Assembly (NCBI GenBank): GCA_910586555.1
Contig: CAJUJY010000001.1
Coordinates: forward strand, 62,001-126,000
Reading direction: 5' to 3'
Length of the DNA: 64,000 nucleotides
From: an uncultured Lachnospiraceae bacterium
GTDB lineage: Bacteria; Bacillota; Clostridia; Lachnospirales; Lachnospiraceae
Within the stretch, counting starts at the first letter, position 1; each line of letters starts with the position of its first letter. Positions 55,070 through 64,000 of this stretch are shown here, piece by piece. The position numbers were made by a program, and so were the translations under genes. The notes under the pieces are model-generated. The model was not told the origin of the DNA. It made no database searches and saw only the letters and a list, made by a program, of their open reading frames with translations.

Positions 55070-56074
55070 ATGGCGGATAAGGATAAAACAGAAAAGAAAC
55101 TTGAAGATTATAATGATGTTTTTGCAGATATATTAAATGTACTGCTTTTTAAAGAAAACCTTATAAAACAGGAAAACCTTAAAAACGGGCCAACAGAATC
55201 AGTTTATAAAGCAGCAGGAGGCGGGCTGCGCGGGCAGTTCCGTGACACGTCAAAGTATTACCAGGATGCAGGGATTATAATTTCCAGTTTTGGCATGGAA
55301 AACCAGTCAGAAATTGACAATGACATGCCAATAAGGGTTATGGGTTATGATTACAGTTCATACAGGAACCAGGTTGATACAGGTTCTGGCAGGTATCCAG
55401 TAATTACTATTGTACTTAATTTTTCAGATAAAAGATGGGATAAACCTTTAAGCCTTAAAGACATGCTTAAAATCCCAAAAGGAATGGAAAACTTTGTAAA
55501 AAACTATCAAATTACAGTATTTGACATAGCATTTTTGCCTGATGGAACCATTAACCAGTTTAAAAGCACATTTAAACATGTTGCACATTTTTTTAAAAAC
55601 AAAAGAAAACCTGAAAACTACCAGCCGCTCAATGAAGAAATAGAGCATCTGGAAGCTTTTCTTGACTTGTTAAAAGCATTTACAGGTGATGAAAAATATA
55701 TATCAATAAAAGATGAATTATTAAAAACCCAGAAAGAAGGGAAGGTGGTCACTATGTGCAGTATTGTTGAAAAATTTACAAACGAAGGCATTAAGCAAGG
55801 TATTGAACGTGGCATCAAGCAAGGTATTGAACGTGGCATTGAGCAGGGTATTGAACAGAAAGAAAAACAAATTATCCTCAATATGCATAAAAAGGGCTGT
55901 GATGCTACAACAATAGCTGATTTATCTGGAATTGACATAAATACTGTAAATACAGTTCTTAATAATTTTTGCAAGTCAAGCGGATATTCGCAATCCGCTT
56001 CGCTACTTGCTCATAACCTCATTGCCGCTTTGCGGCAGCCTGGCAGGAGCTTGAACCCCTGCCAGACTAAGTAA
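55070..56074 (+). CDS. Rpn-type PD-(D/E)XK nuclease/transposase, 3' end altered
   Basis: A 334-codon gene of the Rpn/YhgA-like family: N-terminal nuclease domain (about 10-200) with SSFGMENQSEIDNDMPIRV carrying the ExQ motif, then VITIVLNFSDKRWD; a repeat stretch GIKQGIERG (about 240-268); and a helical tail. Members stimulate RecA-independent recombination. The last 33 or so codons (from 55974) are encoded by structured element copy B, and the stop codon lies inside it, so the native C-terminus was replaced. AGGAGG precedes the ATG. A 3' fragment of a relative is at 9262-9583. Confidence 0.8.
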   Translation: MADKDKTEKKLEDYNDVFADILNVLLFKENLIKQENLKNGPTESVYKAAGGGLRGQFRDTSKYYQDAGIIISSFGMENQSEIDNDMPIRVMGYDYSSYRNQVDTGSGRYPVITIVLNFSDKRWDKPLSLKDMLKIPKGMENFVKNYQITVFDIAFLPDGTINQFKSTFKHVAHFFKNKRKPENYQPLNEEIEHLEAFLDLLKAFTGDEKYISIKDELLKTQKEGKVVTMCSIVEKFTNEGIKQGIERGIKQGIERGIEQGIEQKEKQIILNMHKKGCDATTIADLSGIDINTVNTVLNNFCKSSGYSQSASLLAHNLIAALRQPGRSLNPCQTK

Positions 56075-56125
56075 GTCCTAAACCCACCGCTTAAGAAGCG
56101 GGGGACTTACTTAATGAGGTTAAAA
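55974..56125 (+). repeat. 152-bp structured element, copy B
   Basis: One base differs from copy A (T to C at 56039), which weakens one pair of the 11-bp stem. All other stems are kept. It forms the 3' end of the Rpn-type gene. Confidence 0.85.
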
Positions 56126-56458
56126 CATGCCATTTTACAGGGTACAGGCTGCTGTATGCATCCTGGTACCCTGTATTACTGTTTGAAGTTATTTTAAAGC
56201 TGCTTTTAAAAATCCTGTTAAACATATATTCTGAAAAATACACTTCTCTGTTTTATTCCTTTAAGTACAGTAAAACCCATTTTACTTTCCTGGAAGATTT
56301 ATGCCTTTCCTGCTAAGCCATTAAAAATTACTTTACTTTCCCACCAAAGTATGTATATAATACAAATGTTTGTTCGTAATTTGTTTTAGAAACCAATTTA
56401 CAGATTTATGCCTGTGGCTTAGAATCTGCATATTATATAGAAAGGCGTGGTTATTTTT
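56126..56458. other. Gene-free leader region of parE
   Basis: A hairpin ACAGGGTAC (56137-56145) with GTACCCTGT (56166-56174) without a T run may end the Rpn transcript. TTTACT (56332-56337), 18 bp, TATAAT (56356-56361) is a candidate parE promoter. Nothing else is recognised. Confidence 0.5.
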
Positions 56459-58381
56459 ATGAGTGAATACACTGGAAAAGAGATTGTTATTTTAGAGGGC
56501 CTGGAAGCTGTCCGCAAACGCCCAGGCATGTATATAGGTTCTACAGGACCACGGGGGCTTCACCATCTTGTATGGGAAATCCTTGATAACAGCATAGATG
56601 AACAGCTTGCTGGTTTTTGTAATGAAATCCATATTACAATGCTAAAAGACGGCGGCATACGGATTAAAGATAACGGACGTGGTGTGCCTGTTGATATCCA
56701 CCCCTCAAAAAAGGTTGCTACTGTACGTGTTGTTTATACTATACTTCATGCTGGCGGTAAATTTGGCAATTCTGCATATAAGGTTTCTGGCGGGCTGCAT
56801 GGTGTAGGCTCTTCTGTTGTAAATGCACTTTCCACACATATGATTGTTGAAGTGAGAAGGAACGGGCTTATTTACTGTGATGAATACAAAGACGGCGGCC
56901 ACCCTGTTACCCCGCTTAATAATGATGGTTCCCTTGAACCTTCTGGCAAATGCGCAAAGGCAGATACAGGCACTACTGTTACATTTTATCCTGACCCTGA
57001 AATCTTTGAAACTGTGGAGTTTAAGGCAGATGTTATTAAAAAGAAACTTAAGGAAATTGCATACCTTAATAAAAATTTAAAACTAGTATTCTATGATGAA
57101 CATACAGGTGATGAAAGGGTTTATCTTGAAGAAGACGGAATTAAAAGTTTTATAGATTACATTAACCGTGATACACAAGTTTTGCATAACGAGCCAGTAT
57201 ATATTGAAGGTACAAGCGGTGATATTGAAGTTGAAATTGCTTTCCAGTACACTACAAACTTTTCTGAACAGATTAACCCCTACTGTAACCGTATAAATGT
57301 TGTTGACGGGGGTACACTTGTTACAGGATTTAAAACAGCACTTACACGTGTTATGAACCAGTATGCCAGGGAACTTGGCATACTTAAAGATAAAGATGAA
57401 AATTTTGATGGTAAGGATATAAGGAACGGGCTTGTTGCCATTATATCCATAAAACACCCTGACCCACAGTTTGAAGGCCAGACTAAAACAAAGCTTGGAA
57501 ATACTGATGCCAAAACTGCTGTTGAAGATGTATTTGGTACGAAAGTACAAAGGTTTTTTGATAAAAATATTGACATACTCCGTGCAATACTTGATAACTC
57601 GCTTAAGTCATACAATGCCAGGAAAGCAAGCGATAAAGCGCGCAATGCTGTTTTAAAGCAGTTAAATGACGTTGACACTAAAAGCAAACTTGCTGCATGT
57701 ACTTCTAAAAAGCCTGGAGAATGTGAAGTTTATATTGTCGAAGGTGATTCCGCAGGCGGCACTGTCAAAACAGCCAGAAACAGGCATACCCAGGCTGTAC
57801 TTCCACTGCGTGGCAAAATCCTTAATGTTGAAAAGGCTACCCTTGAAAAAATACTTCTGAATAATGAAATAAAATCAATGATAGCAGCATTTGGCTGTGG
57901 CATTGGTGATGAATTTGATATAAACAAACTCCGCTATGATAAAATTATAATACTTACAGATGCAGATGTTGATGGTGCACATATAAGCACACTCCTTCTT
58001 ACATTTTTCTACAGGTTTATGCCAGAACTTATATATTCAGGCAAAATCTACAGGGGGCTTCCGCCACTTTATAAAGTAGATTATATAAACGGCAAAAAGA
58101 AAATTTCAGAATATATTTTTAATGACTTTGAACTCGAAAAATTCAGGAAAAACAAAAGTAATAAAATAACTGGCATACAACGTTATAAAGGGCTTGGGGA
58201 AATGGATGCAGAACAGTTGTGGGAAACAACACTAGACCCCAAAAGCCGTGTACTTGCACAGATTTCAATAAGTGACAGTGTAGATGCAGATGAAATAACA
58301 ACAACACTTATGAGCAGTAATGTACCACCACGCAGGCAGTTTATAATGGAAGAAGCAAAGTATGCAAATCTTGATGTATAA
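56459..58381 (+). CDS. parE: Type IIA topoisomerase subunit B, probably topoisomerase IV
   Basis: A 640-residue GyrB/ParE protein: GHKL ATPase (about 10-215) with EILDNSIDE, DNGRGVP and GGLHGVGSSVVNAL; transducer (about 220-385); Toprim (about 410-530) with EGDSAGG and DADVDGAHI; and the closing IQRYKGLGEMD. The PLRGKILNVEKA QRDR region is normal. Pairing with a subunit A that lacks the GyrA box favours ParE. Start at ATG 56459; a GTG four codons upstream is less likely. Confidence 0.9.
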   Translation: MSEYTGKEIVILEGLEAVRKRPGMYIGSTGPRGLHHLVWEILDNSIDEQLAGFCNEIHITMLKDGGIRIKDNGRGVPVDIHPSKKVATVRVVYTILHAGGKFGNSAYKVSGGLHGVGSSVVNALSTHMIVEVRRNGLIYCDEYKDGGHPVTPLNNDGSLEPSGKCAKADTGTTVTFYPDPEIFETVEFKADVIKKKLKEIAYLNKNLKLVFYDEHTGDERVYLEEDGIKSFIDYINRDTQVLHNEPVYIEGTSGDIEVEIAFQYTTNFSEQINPYCNRINVVDGGTLVTGFKTALTRVMNQYARELGILKDKDENFDGKDIRNGLVAIISIKHPDPQFEGQTKTKLGNTDAKTAVEDVFGTKVQRFFDKNIDILRAILDNSLKSYNARKASDKARNAVLKQLNDVDTKSKLAACTSKKPGECEVYIVEGDSAGGTVKTARNRHTQAVLPLRGKILNVEKATLEKILLNNEIKSMIAAFGCGIGDEFDINKLRYDKIIILTDADVDGAHISTLLLTFFYRFMPELIYSGKIYRGLPPLYKVDYINGKKKISEYIFNDFELEKFRKNKSNKITGIQRYKGLGEMDAEQLWETTLDPKSRVLAQISISDSVDADEITTTLMSSNVPPRRQFIMEEAKYANLDV

Positions 58382-58475
58382 AATATAAAACTGGCATTTC
58401 CCACAAATTGGACTGCTTTTCCAGATGTAAAGGCAAAGTATATACACACAACCAGCACAGAAATGAGGTATAATA

Positions 58476-60722
58476 ATGAAATATAATGAACAGCCTGTAA
58501 TACAGCTTGATTTTTCTGAAGAAATGCGTAATTCATACCGTGATTATGCAGTAAGTGTAATAATTGCAAGAGCCCTTCCTGATGTAAGGGATGGGCTTAA
58601 ACCTGTACAAAGGCGTATTCTTTATGCAATGAATGAACTTTCGCTTGATCCTGGCAAACCACACAGGAAAAGTGCACGTATCGTTGGTGATACAATGGGC
58701 AAATACCATCCACATGGTGACAGTTCAATATATGATGCACTTGTACATATGACAGAGGACTATTCACTTTCAATACCGCTTATAGACGGGCATGGCAATT
58801 TTGGTTCTATTGACGGTGACGGGGCTGCTGCCATGCGTTATACGGAAGCCAGGCTTTCATATGGTGCAATGGCACTTCTTGAAAACCTTGATAAAGGGCT
58901 TGTACCATTTGGCCCTAATTTTGATGAGAGTGAAAAAGAGCCGCTTGTACTGCCTGCCACAATTCCAAACCTGCTTATAAACGGCACTACAGGAATTGCC
59001 GTCGGTATGGCTACAAATATGCCTCCACACAATCCTTCTGAAGTAATAGATGGCATTATTGCATTTATGGACAATCCTGAAATATCTACAAAAGGGCTTA
59101 TGAAATATATAAAAGGCCCTGATTTCCCAACAGGCGGAATAATTACAAATGCGGATGATCTTTTTAATATTTATGATACAGGTGAAGGCAAAATCAAAGT
59201 CCGTTCCAAAGTTGTAACTGAAGACAGTGATTATGGACGCAAAAATATTGTAATAACTGAAATCCCTTACACAGTTGCCGGCAATAAAACAAAACTCTTA
59301 GAAAACCTTGCTGCCCTTGCCAAAGACAAAGTATTTGATGAAATATATGATGTAAGGGACGAATCTTCCAAGGAAGGCATACGTATTGTTATTGAAGTTA
59401 AAAAAGACAGGGATACAGATAACCTTTTAAACGGGCTTTACCAGAAAACATCTATGGAAGATACTTATGGTGTAAATATGCTTGCAGTTAAAAATAAACA
59501 GCCAGTAACATTTACACTTAAAGGCCTTGTAAATGAATTTGTCACATTCCAGGAGGAACTTTATACAAAAGAATATAAACACCTGCTTAGCAAAGCAAAT
59601 GACCGGCTTGAAATTGTAGAAGGGCTTATAAAGGCAACAGGTGTAATAGACCTGGTTATAGAAATTTTAAGGGGCAGCAGTTCAATAAAACAGGCTAAAT
59701 CCTGTCTTACAAAAGGCATTACAGAAGGCATAAAATTTAAAACAAAAAAATCAGAAAAAGAAGCCGCACGGCTTGGCTTTTCAGAACGCCAGGCAGAAGC
59801 AATACTATCAATGCAGTTAAGTAAACTAATAGGGCTTGAACTTCTTAAACTGCACCAGGAAAGCAACATGCTAATAACGGATATAACTAACTACAGGAAA
59901 ATACTTGGTGATATTAATGAACTCCATAAAGCCATTAAAAAAAGGCTTAAAGCATATAAAAAACAGTTTGGAAGGGAAAGGCGCACTATACTTTGCAATA
60001 CCAGCAATGCAAAATATGTTGAGGAAATAAAAGAAGAAAATGTATATATAATGATAGACAGGTTTGGATACTGCAAATCACTTGATGAAACAAGCTACTC
60101 ACGCCTTGCACCTGAAACACTTAATGAATATAAACATATTATCCCAGTTAAAAATACAGGGAAACTATGCCTTTTTTCTGCTACAGGCTCTATGTACCAG
60201 ATAAAAGCACTGTCTATACCTAAAACCAAAAGCCGTGATAAAGGTGTGCTGATACAGACACTTTGCAAGGCAGGCAAAGATGATATAATAACATATATAA
60301 CATCTGATGATTTATCTGAATCACAGCTTTTATTTGTATCAAAGTCAGGGTATGTAAAACTTGTATCTGGAATAGAATTTGAAACAAACCGGTCTGTAAT
60401 AACATCAACAAAACTTGAGGAAGAAGACACATTGGTATGCGTAAAACCAGTTACTGTAGAAGAAACCATAGCAGATAACAGAAATATACTAATGGTAACA
60501 GAAAAAGGAGGTGTGCTTTTATTCCCATTAAACCAGGCAGGTGAATTTAAAAAAACAAGCAAGGGGCTTAAAGGCATATCACTTCCAAAAGGAGATTTCC
60601 TTGCATATGCCTGCATAACCTCACCAGATGAAACAGATATAGAATTTAACAATAAACATTATAACCCACAGAAAATAAAACTAAAGAACCGCAACGATAA
60701 ACCATCAAAAATAAAAGTTTAA
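58476..60722 (+). CDS. parC: Type IIA topoisomerase subunit A, probably topoisomerase IV
   Basis: A 748-residue GyrA/ParC protein: winged-helix domain with KPVQRRILYAM, QRDR HPHGDSSIYDAL (quinolone-sensitive Ser and Asp kept), catalytic Tyr in AAMRYTEARLS (about 120), tower and coiled coil (about 340-490), and a beta-pinwheel CTD (about 500-725). No QRRGGKG-type GyrA box is seen, so decatenation by topoisomerase IV is the likely role. It lies 94 bp behind parE. Confidence 0.9.
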   Translation: MKYNEQPVIQLDFSEEMRNSYRDYAVSVIIARALPDVRDGLKPVQRRILYAMNELSLDPGKPHRKSARIVGDTMGKYHPHGDSSIYDALVHMTEDYSLSIPLIDGHGNFGSIDGDGAAAMRYTEARLSYGAMALLENLDKGLVPFGPNFDESEKEPLVLPATIPNLLINGTTGIAVGMATNMPPHNPSEVIDGIIAFMDNPEISTKGLMKYIKGPDFPTGGIITNADDLFNIYDTGEGKIKVRSKVVTEDSDYGRKNIVITEIPYTVAGNKTKLLENLAALAKDKVFDEIYDVRDESSKEGIRIVIEVKKDRDTDNLLNGLYQKTSMEDTYGVNMLAVKNKQPVTFTLKGLVNEFVTFQEELYTKEYKHLLSKANDRLEIVEGLIKATGVIDLVIEILRGSSSIKQAKSCLTKGITEGIKFKTKKSEKEAARLGFSERQAEAILSMQLSKLIGLELLKLHQESNMLITDITNYRKILGDINELHKAIKKRLKAYKKQFGRERRTILCNTSNAKYVEEIKEENVYIMIDRFGYCKSLDETSYSRLAPETLNEYKHIIPVKNTGKLCLFSATGSMYQIKALSIPKTKSRDKGVLIQTLCKAGKDDIITYITSDDLSESQLLFVSKSGYVKLVSGIEFETNRSVITSTKLEEEDTLVCVKPVTVEETIADNRNILMVTEKGGVLLFPLNQAGEFKKTSKGLKGISLPKGDFLAYACITSPDETDIEFNNKHYNPQKIKLKNRNDKPSKIKV

Positions 60723-60731
60723 CCTTATTAA

Positions 60732-60793
60732 GCCAGGACTGTTCCAGGCAGTGCCCATAAAGGCAGCCTGTAAAACAATCCTGGCAGCTTTTT
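60732..60793 (+). terminator. Terminator of parE-parC
   Basis: GCCAGGACTGTT (60732-60743) pairs with AACAATCCTGGC (60774-60785) with one mismatch and an inner CAGGC/GCCTG stem, then five T. The preceding AACCTTATTAAGCC recalls the edge of the structured element family. Confidence 0.65.
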
Positions 60794-61058
60794 ACTCTGC
60801 TTCAGCTTCTTTAACAGGTACATCTTCCTCTTCCTGTTCTTCTTCTTTACTGCTTTCTTCTTTTTCCATATCAAGGGTTACATATTCCCTGTCCCCTTCA
60901 TCACCATCATCAATATCATCGAAATCATCATCAAAACTGTCATCAAAATCATCTTCTTTATCTGTTTTGCCAAAAACCTTTTTTAATAAAAATGCCGCGC
61001 CGCATACAACACCTGTTACTGCTGCTGCGCCCATTACAAACTTAAAAAATTTCTTCAT
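60792..61058 (-). CDS. Small membrane-anchored acidic protein
   Basis: An 88-residue protein with a short basic N-terminus, one membrane helix (about 8-26, GAAAVTGVVCGAAFLL) and an acidic Asp/Glu tail (about 33-88). AAAGGAGG precedes the ATG. It lies 72 bp behind pfkA on the same strand. Family not recognised. Confidence 0.65.
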   Translation of the reverse strand: MKKFFKFVMGAAAVTGVVCGAAFLLKKVFGKTDKEDDFDDSFDDDFDDIDDGDEGDREYVTLDMEKEESSKEEEQEEEDVPVKEAEAE

Positions 61059-61130
61059 AATTGATTATTTCCTCCTTTATTTGCAAGACAGGAATACTTA
61101 ACCAGCCTGTCCTGGAATTTATAATATTTT

Positions 61131-62108
61131 TTACTTTGTTGTAAGCCTGTGTGTAATATGGAATAAATACGGGTCAAGATCTTTTGTCATTGACAAAGCT
61201 TCCTGTATATCAAAATCCACAAATTCACCGCCTTTATATCCTACAATGCGGTTAGTCTTGCCTTCACAAAGAAGTTCTACTGCTTTTGTGCCAAGTGCTG
61301 ATGCATATACCCTGTCTTTACAGGTAGGATTCCCTCCACGCTGTATATGTCCAAGTACAGTTGCCCTTGTTTCTATACCTGTTGCAAGTTCAATAAGCTT
61401 TGCCATCTCTGTAGAACTTCCAACACCTTCGGCATTTACAATAATATGGTTCTTCTTGCCAAGCCTGCGCCTGTCAAGGATTTTACTGATTATCCTCTGG
61501 ATATCACCGTGGTACTTCTCTGTTGTAAGTATATATTCTGCCCCGCTTGCTATACCTGTCCAGAGTGCAATATGCCCTGCTGTACGCCCCATTACTTCAA
61601 CAATCGAGCAGCGTTCATGTGATTCAGAAGTATCCCTTAATTTATCAATGGCTTCCATGGCTGTATTAATAGCTGTATCAAACCCTATTGTATACTCTGT
61701 ACATGCTATATCAAGATCAATAGTACCTGGCACACCTACAGTATTAATGCCATGCTCTGCAAGCCTGCTTGCACCATTAAATGAACCATCACCGCCAATG
61801 ACTACCACACCATCAATACCATGCTTGCGGCATATGTCTGCACCCTTTTCCTGGTATTCTTTCTTTTTAAATTCAAGGCAGCGTGCAGTATAAAGGATAG
61901 TACCGCCAGTCTGGATTATATCAGAAACTGAAAGATTGTTCATATCAACTATATCCTCTTCCAGCAAGCCTGCAAACCCATGACGTATCCCCTTTATATT
62001 TAAGCCGCATGAAATACCTGTACGGACAACAGCACGTATAGCTGCATTCATTCCTGGGGCATCTCCTCCGCTTGTTAATACACCAATAGTTTTCACCGCA
62101 TAACTCAT
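61131..62108 (-). CDS. pfkA: ATP-dependent 6-phosphofructokinase
   Basis: A 325-residue glycolytic enzyme with the full PfkA pattern: GVLTSGGDAPGMNAAIRAVV (ATP loop, about 10), IGGDGSFNGA (about 102), catalytic PGTIDLDIA (about 124; the usual Asn-Asp-Asp is Asp-Leu-Asp), VEVMGRTAGHIAL (about 168), GHIQRGGNPT (about 249). Gly at the GGDGS position following the ATP loop favours ATP use. GGAGG precedes the ATG. The dnaE-pfkA order is common in Clostridia. Confidence 0.93.
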   Translation of the reverse strand: MSYAVKTIGVLTSGGDAPGMNAAIRAVVRTGISCGLNIKGIRHGFAGLLEEDIVDMNNLSVSDIIQTGGTILYTARCLEFKKKEYQEKGADICRKHGIDGVVVIGGDGSFNGASRLAEHGINTVGVPGTIDLDIACTEYTIGFDTAINTAMEAIDKLRDTSESHERCSIVEVMGRTAGHIALWTGIASGAEYILTTEKYHGDIQRIISKILDRRRLGKKNHIIVNAEGVGSSTEMAKLIELATGIETRATVLGHIQRGGNPTCKDRVYASALGTKAVELLCEGKTNRIVGYKGGEFVDFDIQEALSMTKDLDPYLFHITHRLTTK

Positions 62109-62354
62109 AATAATCCTCCATTCTTGCTAAAATCTGCAAACCTGTGCATAAACACCGGCCTGCATACGGGCTGTGCCCGTATTTTTAAAAAACCCAGGTT
62201 CTTCAAAGGCTGAAGTGTAATAATTGTTTCAGTGCTGCTTTGGAATAATTTCCTGGCATGTCCTTCTCATTTAAAAAAGTAACTATTTTTATATATAAAA
62301 TTATATGGTTACTATACATGGCTTATTAATAGTAATATTGTACGATAAAATGGA
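62109..62354. other. Intergenic region dnaE-pfkA
   Basis: It holds ATACGGGC/GCCCGTAT (62164-62182) with a T run on the plus strand, and the dnaE terminator listed separately. No gene is seen. Confidence 0.5.
62273..62313 (-). terminator. Terminator of dnaE
   Basis: On the minus strand AGTAAC (62313-62308) pairs with GTTACT (62284-62279), with further A-T pairs in the loop, then six T. Confidence 0.65.
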
Positions 62355-63580
62355 TTATTTTTCAATACTCTTTTCCTTTATTGCAACCTGGTTTTCACCA
62401 AATTCCTCCAGAACTCTTTCTTTTACTATTCTTCTTGCATCAGTACACATGCTTTTAGGAAGTTTTTTTACAAGCTTTTCTTCTATAACATAGATACATA
62501 CTGTATCATTGCCATCATATGGCATGATTCTTTCATAAAGCTTGTTTTCATTTTCTTTAAATTCTGCAATATTTGTAAACCTCACCCATAGTTCACATGG
62601 TATTTTTCCAAACGGAATTATATCCTGGCATATAACTTTGCCCTGCCTGTCCTCACCAACACTTGCCCTGCCTTTTATAAATACTTTGGAGTCGGTTTCA
62701 AGCAGTTCTTTCTTCTTTTCATAACAGTTTGAAAAAACTACAACTTCTACGGAACCATATAAATCTTCAACTGTAATAAATGCCATAACTGTATTTTTTC
62801 TTGTTATTTTAATGTTTTTTGCAGTAATTATCCCGCCTATTATTACATTTTCCCCATCATATACCCTTGCCATACCTGTATTATTGTCTTCATCATCATT
62901 TACAAAATCTATTGAATTTTTTGTACAATTTTTTTTAAGCAGGCTGGTATAATCTTCAAGCGGATGCCCACTTATATATATGCTTAGTGTTTCTTTTTCA
63001 AATGCAAGCAGTTCTTCTTTTTCATATTCTGGCACATCAGGATATTGTATTTCATTGGCATGTCCAAGTCCTGTGTCTTCCATGTCAAATAGTGAAAGCT
63101 GCCCTGTTATGCTTCCTCTTTTTTCATGGTTTACACTGTCAATCATTTCACCATATACCATCATTTTCTGTTTCCTGTTACCTGGAAGGCAATCAAATGC
63201 ACCAGATTTTATAAAGTTCTCTATTGTATGGCGGTTTGCCTCCTTAGAAGTCATTCTTGTGATAAAATCCTGCATAGAAACAAAATCCCCTCCACGGCTG
63301 CGCTCCGCTTTTACTGCTGCAACCACAGGTGTGCCAATGCCCTTTATTGCAGACATTCCATACATTATCTTTCCATCTGATACATGGAACTCACCATAAC
63401 CTTTATTAATATCAGGTGGTATTATTTCTATTCCCATCTGGCGGCATGTCATAATATATGAAAGTACTTTACCTGGATTAGCCTTAACAGATGTAAGTAA
63501 CGCTGCCATAAATTCCACAGGGTAATAATATTTAAGATATGCCGTCTGGTATGCAACTACAGCATATGCCGCTGATGTCG
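62355..63580 (-). CDS. dnaE: DNA polymerase III alpha subunit, 3' exon
   Basis: About 408 C-terminal codons of the replicative polymerase DnaE. The exon opens inside the conserved NKSHSAAYA region with SAAYAVVAYQTAYLKYYYP, then the helix-hairpin-helix part (IKGIGTPVV), and the OB domain (ITAKNIKITRKNTVMAFITV). The usual residues before SAAYA are missing because the sequence upstream (63581 onward) is a group II intron; the ORF reads a few codons into intron domain VI before stopping. If the intron's last base is 63575 instead, the exon's His codon would be rebuilt across the junction. The 5' exon lies outside the window. Confidence 0.88.
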
Positions 63581-63623
63581 ATAGGTAACTCTTTGATGTT
63601 ATCTCCAAGTTTTCCCCCGACCC

Positions 63624-63657
63624 AAACCGTGCATGCGGCTTTCACCGCACACGGCTT
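63624..63657 (-). ncRNA. Group II intron domain V
   Basis: A 34-nt catalytic hairpin with AGC-type triad region, GAAA loop and a two-base bulge position, typical of bacterial group II introns. Confidence 0.85.
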
Positions 63658-63718
63658 TCCATCGAAAAAGATTTATTTCTTCTATAATGTGTCACCACAT
63701 TACACAAGTTTCAATTGT

Positions 63719-64000
63719 TTAATGATTTAATATATTTCTTAATTCTAAGATTTTTTTGTTATTTGTTGTTGTATCTGAATGTACTAAGTTGTGACAATCA
63801 TTACATAGAGTTATTAGGTTATATATTTTATTGATTTTGTTCATAGGTAGTTTTTTGTCTTTATGATGGCAATGAATGTTACCTACATTAACCATCTTCT
63901 TACATGCAACACATTTTCCTCTGTCCCTGTTGTATGCATATTCCCGATTCATTACATATTCAAAATTATAAATTTTATCATTTATCTCGTTGTTGCCAAC
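63719..64000 (-). CDS. ltrA: Group II intron reverse transcriptase/maturase, C-terminal HNH endonuclease part
   Basis: The frame is open to the right edge, so only the last 93 codons are seen. They form the HNH endonuclease: CVACKK zinc pair, HCHHKDKKLP, then NLITLCNDCHNLVH. This domain cuts the second strand in retrohoming. The reverse transcriptase and maturase domains lie outside. An intact HNH suggests the intron can still move. Confidence 0.88.
   Translation of the reverse strand, partial: VGNNEINDKIYNFEYVMNREYAYNRDRGKCVACKKMVNVGNIHCHHKDKKLPMNKINKIYNLITLCNDCHNLVHSDTTTNNKKILELRNILNH

Larger units (their letters stand above)
63581..64000 (-). mobile_element. Group II intron inserted in dnaE (3' part)
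   Basis: Domain V is clear: a 34-nt hairpin at 63657-63624 (AAGCCGTG pairing with CACGGTTT, GAAA tetraloop within GCGGTGAAAGCCGC). It is followed by domain VI with a GGAGATAACATCAAAGAG stretch and an ending in ACCTAT or CGACAT (AY consensus). Upstream lies the end of the maturase ORF and a CACATTA/TAATGTG stem. Same strand as dnaE, as required for splicing. Confidence 0.9.

Noticed and set aside
56459..60722. Calling the pair gyrB-gyrA
   Set aside because: No GyrA box is visible in the CTD and the locus is away from dnaA/recF-type genes, so topoisomerase IV is preferred, though sequence alone does not fully exclude gyrase.
63581..63608. Reading the dnaE exon ORF as starting at 63608
   Set aside because: Those first codons (TTG GAG ATA ACA) lie in intron domain VI and only happen to be in frame.

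Overview
The window looks like a chromosomal segment of a low-GC, motile, gut-type member of the Clostridia, most likely Lachnospiraceae. The evidence is family composition rather than any marker RNA: a split transketolase next to an FSA-type transaldolase, the UPF0210/UPF0237 pair, the IreB-RuvX-DUF1292 block, a Lachnospiraceae-style HPr-like protein without the phospho-histidine, CheV and a methyl-accepting chemotaxis protein, DUF4352 lipoproteins, and a very large surface arabinanase. Shine-Dalgarno sites are mostly GGAGG-like, and several promoters match the sigma-A consensus with 17-bp spacers. No rRNA, tRNA or CRISPR array was seen.

Layout. 1-8.8 kb is an accessory surface locus: the 3' part of one large surface protein, three intact and one broken DUF4352 lipoprotein genes, two further gene remnants, and a 1066-residue surface protein that is a paralogue of the first. 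8.8-9.6 kb holds a phased repeat array and a truncated Rpn-type nuclease. 9.6-16.7 kb carries UPF0210/ACT, a WalJ-type hydrolase, a large FtsA-like ATPase, ung and an isolated hisH-hisF pair. 17-23.5 kb has an acidic membrane protein, cheV, a lipoprotein, an orphan sensor kinase and an MFS transporter. 23.5-28.5 kb has tandem repeats, a possible Cys-containing micro-ORF, a membrane protein, a HAD enzyme and the tal-tktN-tktC operon. 28.7-35.4 kb has an arylsulfotransferase-fold protein, a thioesterase, an ABC-F protein, a chemoreceptor and a cold-shock protein. 35.5-47.1 kb is mostly RNA and translation maintenance (U32 protease-like TrhP, TrmR-like methyltransferase, RNase J, RuvX, IreB, MtaB, ThiI, cysteine desulfurase, RsmE). 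47.3-54.6 kb is one 2442-codon GH43 arabinanase. 55-64 kb has a full Rpn-type gene, topoisomerase IV (parE-parC), pfkA and the 3' exon of dnaE, which is interrupted by a group II intron running off the window edge.

The best candidate for something undescribed is a family of dispersed, highly structured noncoding elements. Two copies (25738-25889 and 55974-56125) are 152 bp with a single difference. They fold into a stem of 10 bp enclosing three hairpins, plus an outer hairpin. At least four diverged relatives share blocks of sequence with them (28598-28691, 43468-43557, 46269-46362, about 40280-40400), and possibly others. Nearly all lie directly behind the stop codon of a gene, and one supplies the last codons of the gene it abuts. 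They resemble right-end/guide-RNA-like regions of IS200/IS605 elements without any transposase or TnpB gene; that link is inference. The other notable items are the dnaE intron, four TGTCA sites at exact 22-bp spacing, three 39-bp tandem hairpin repeats, and decay by a 7-bp duplication and an inverted junction in the lipoprotein cluster.
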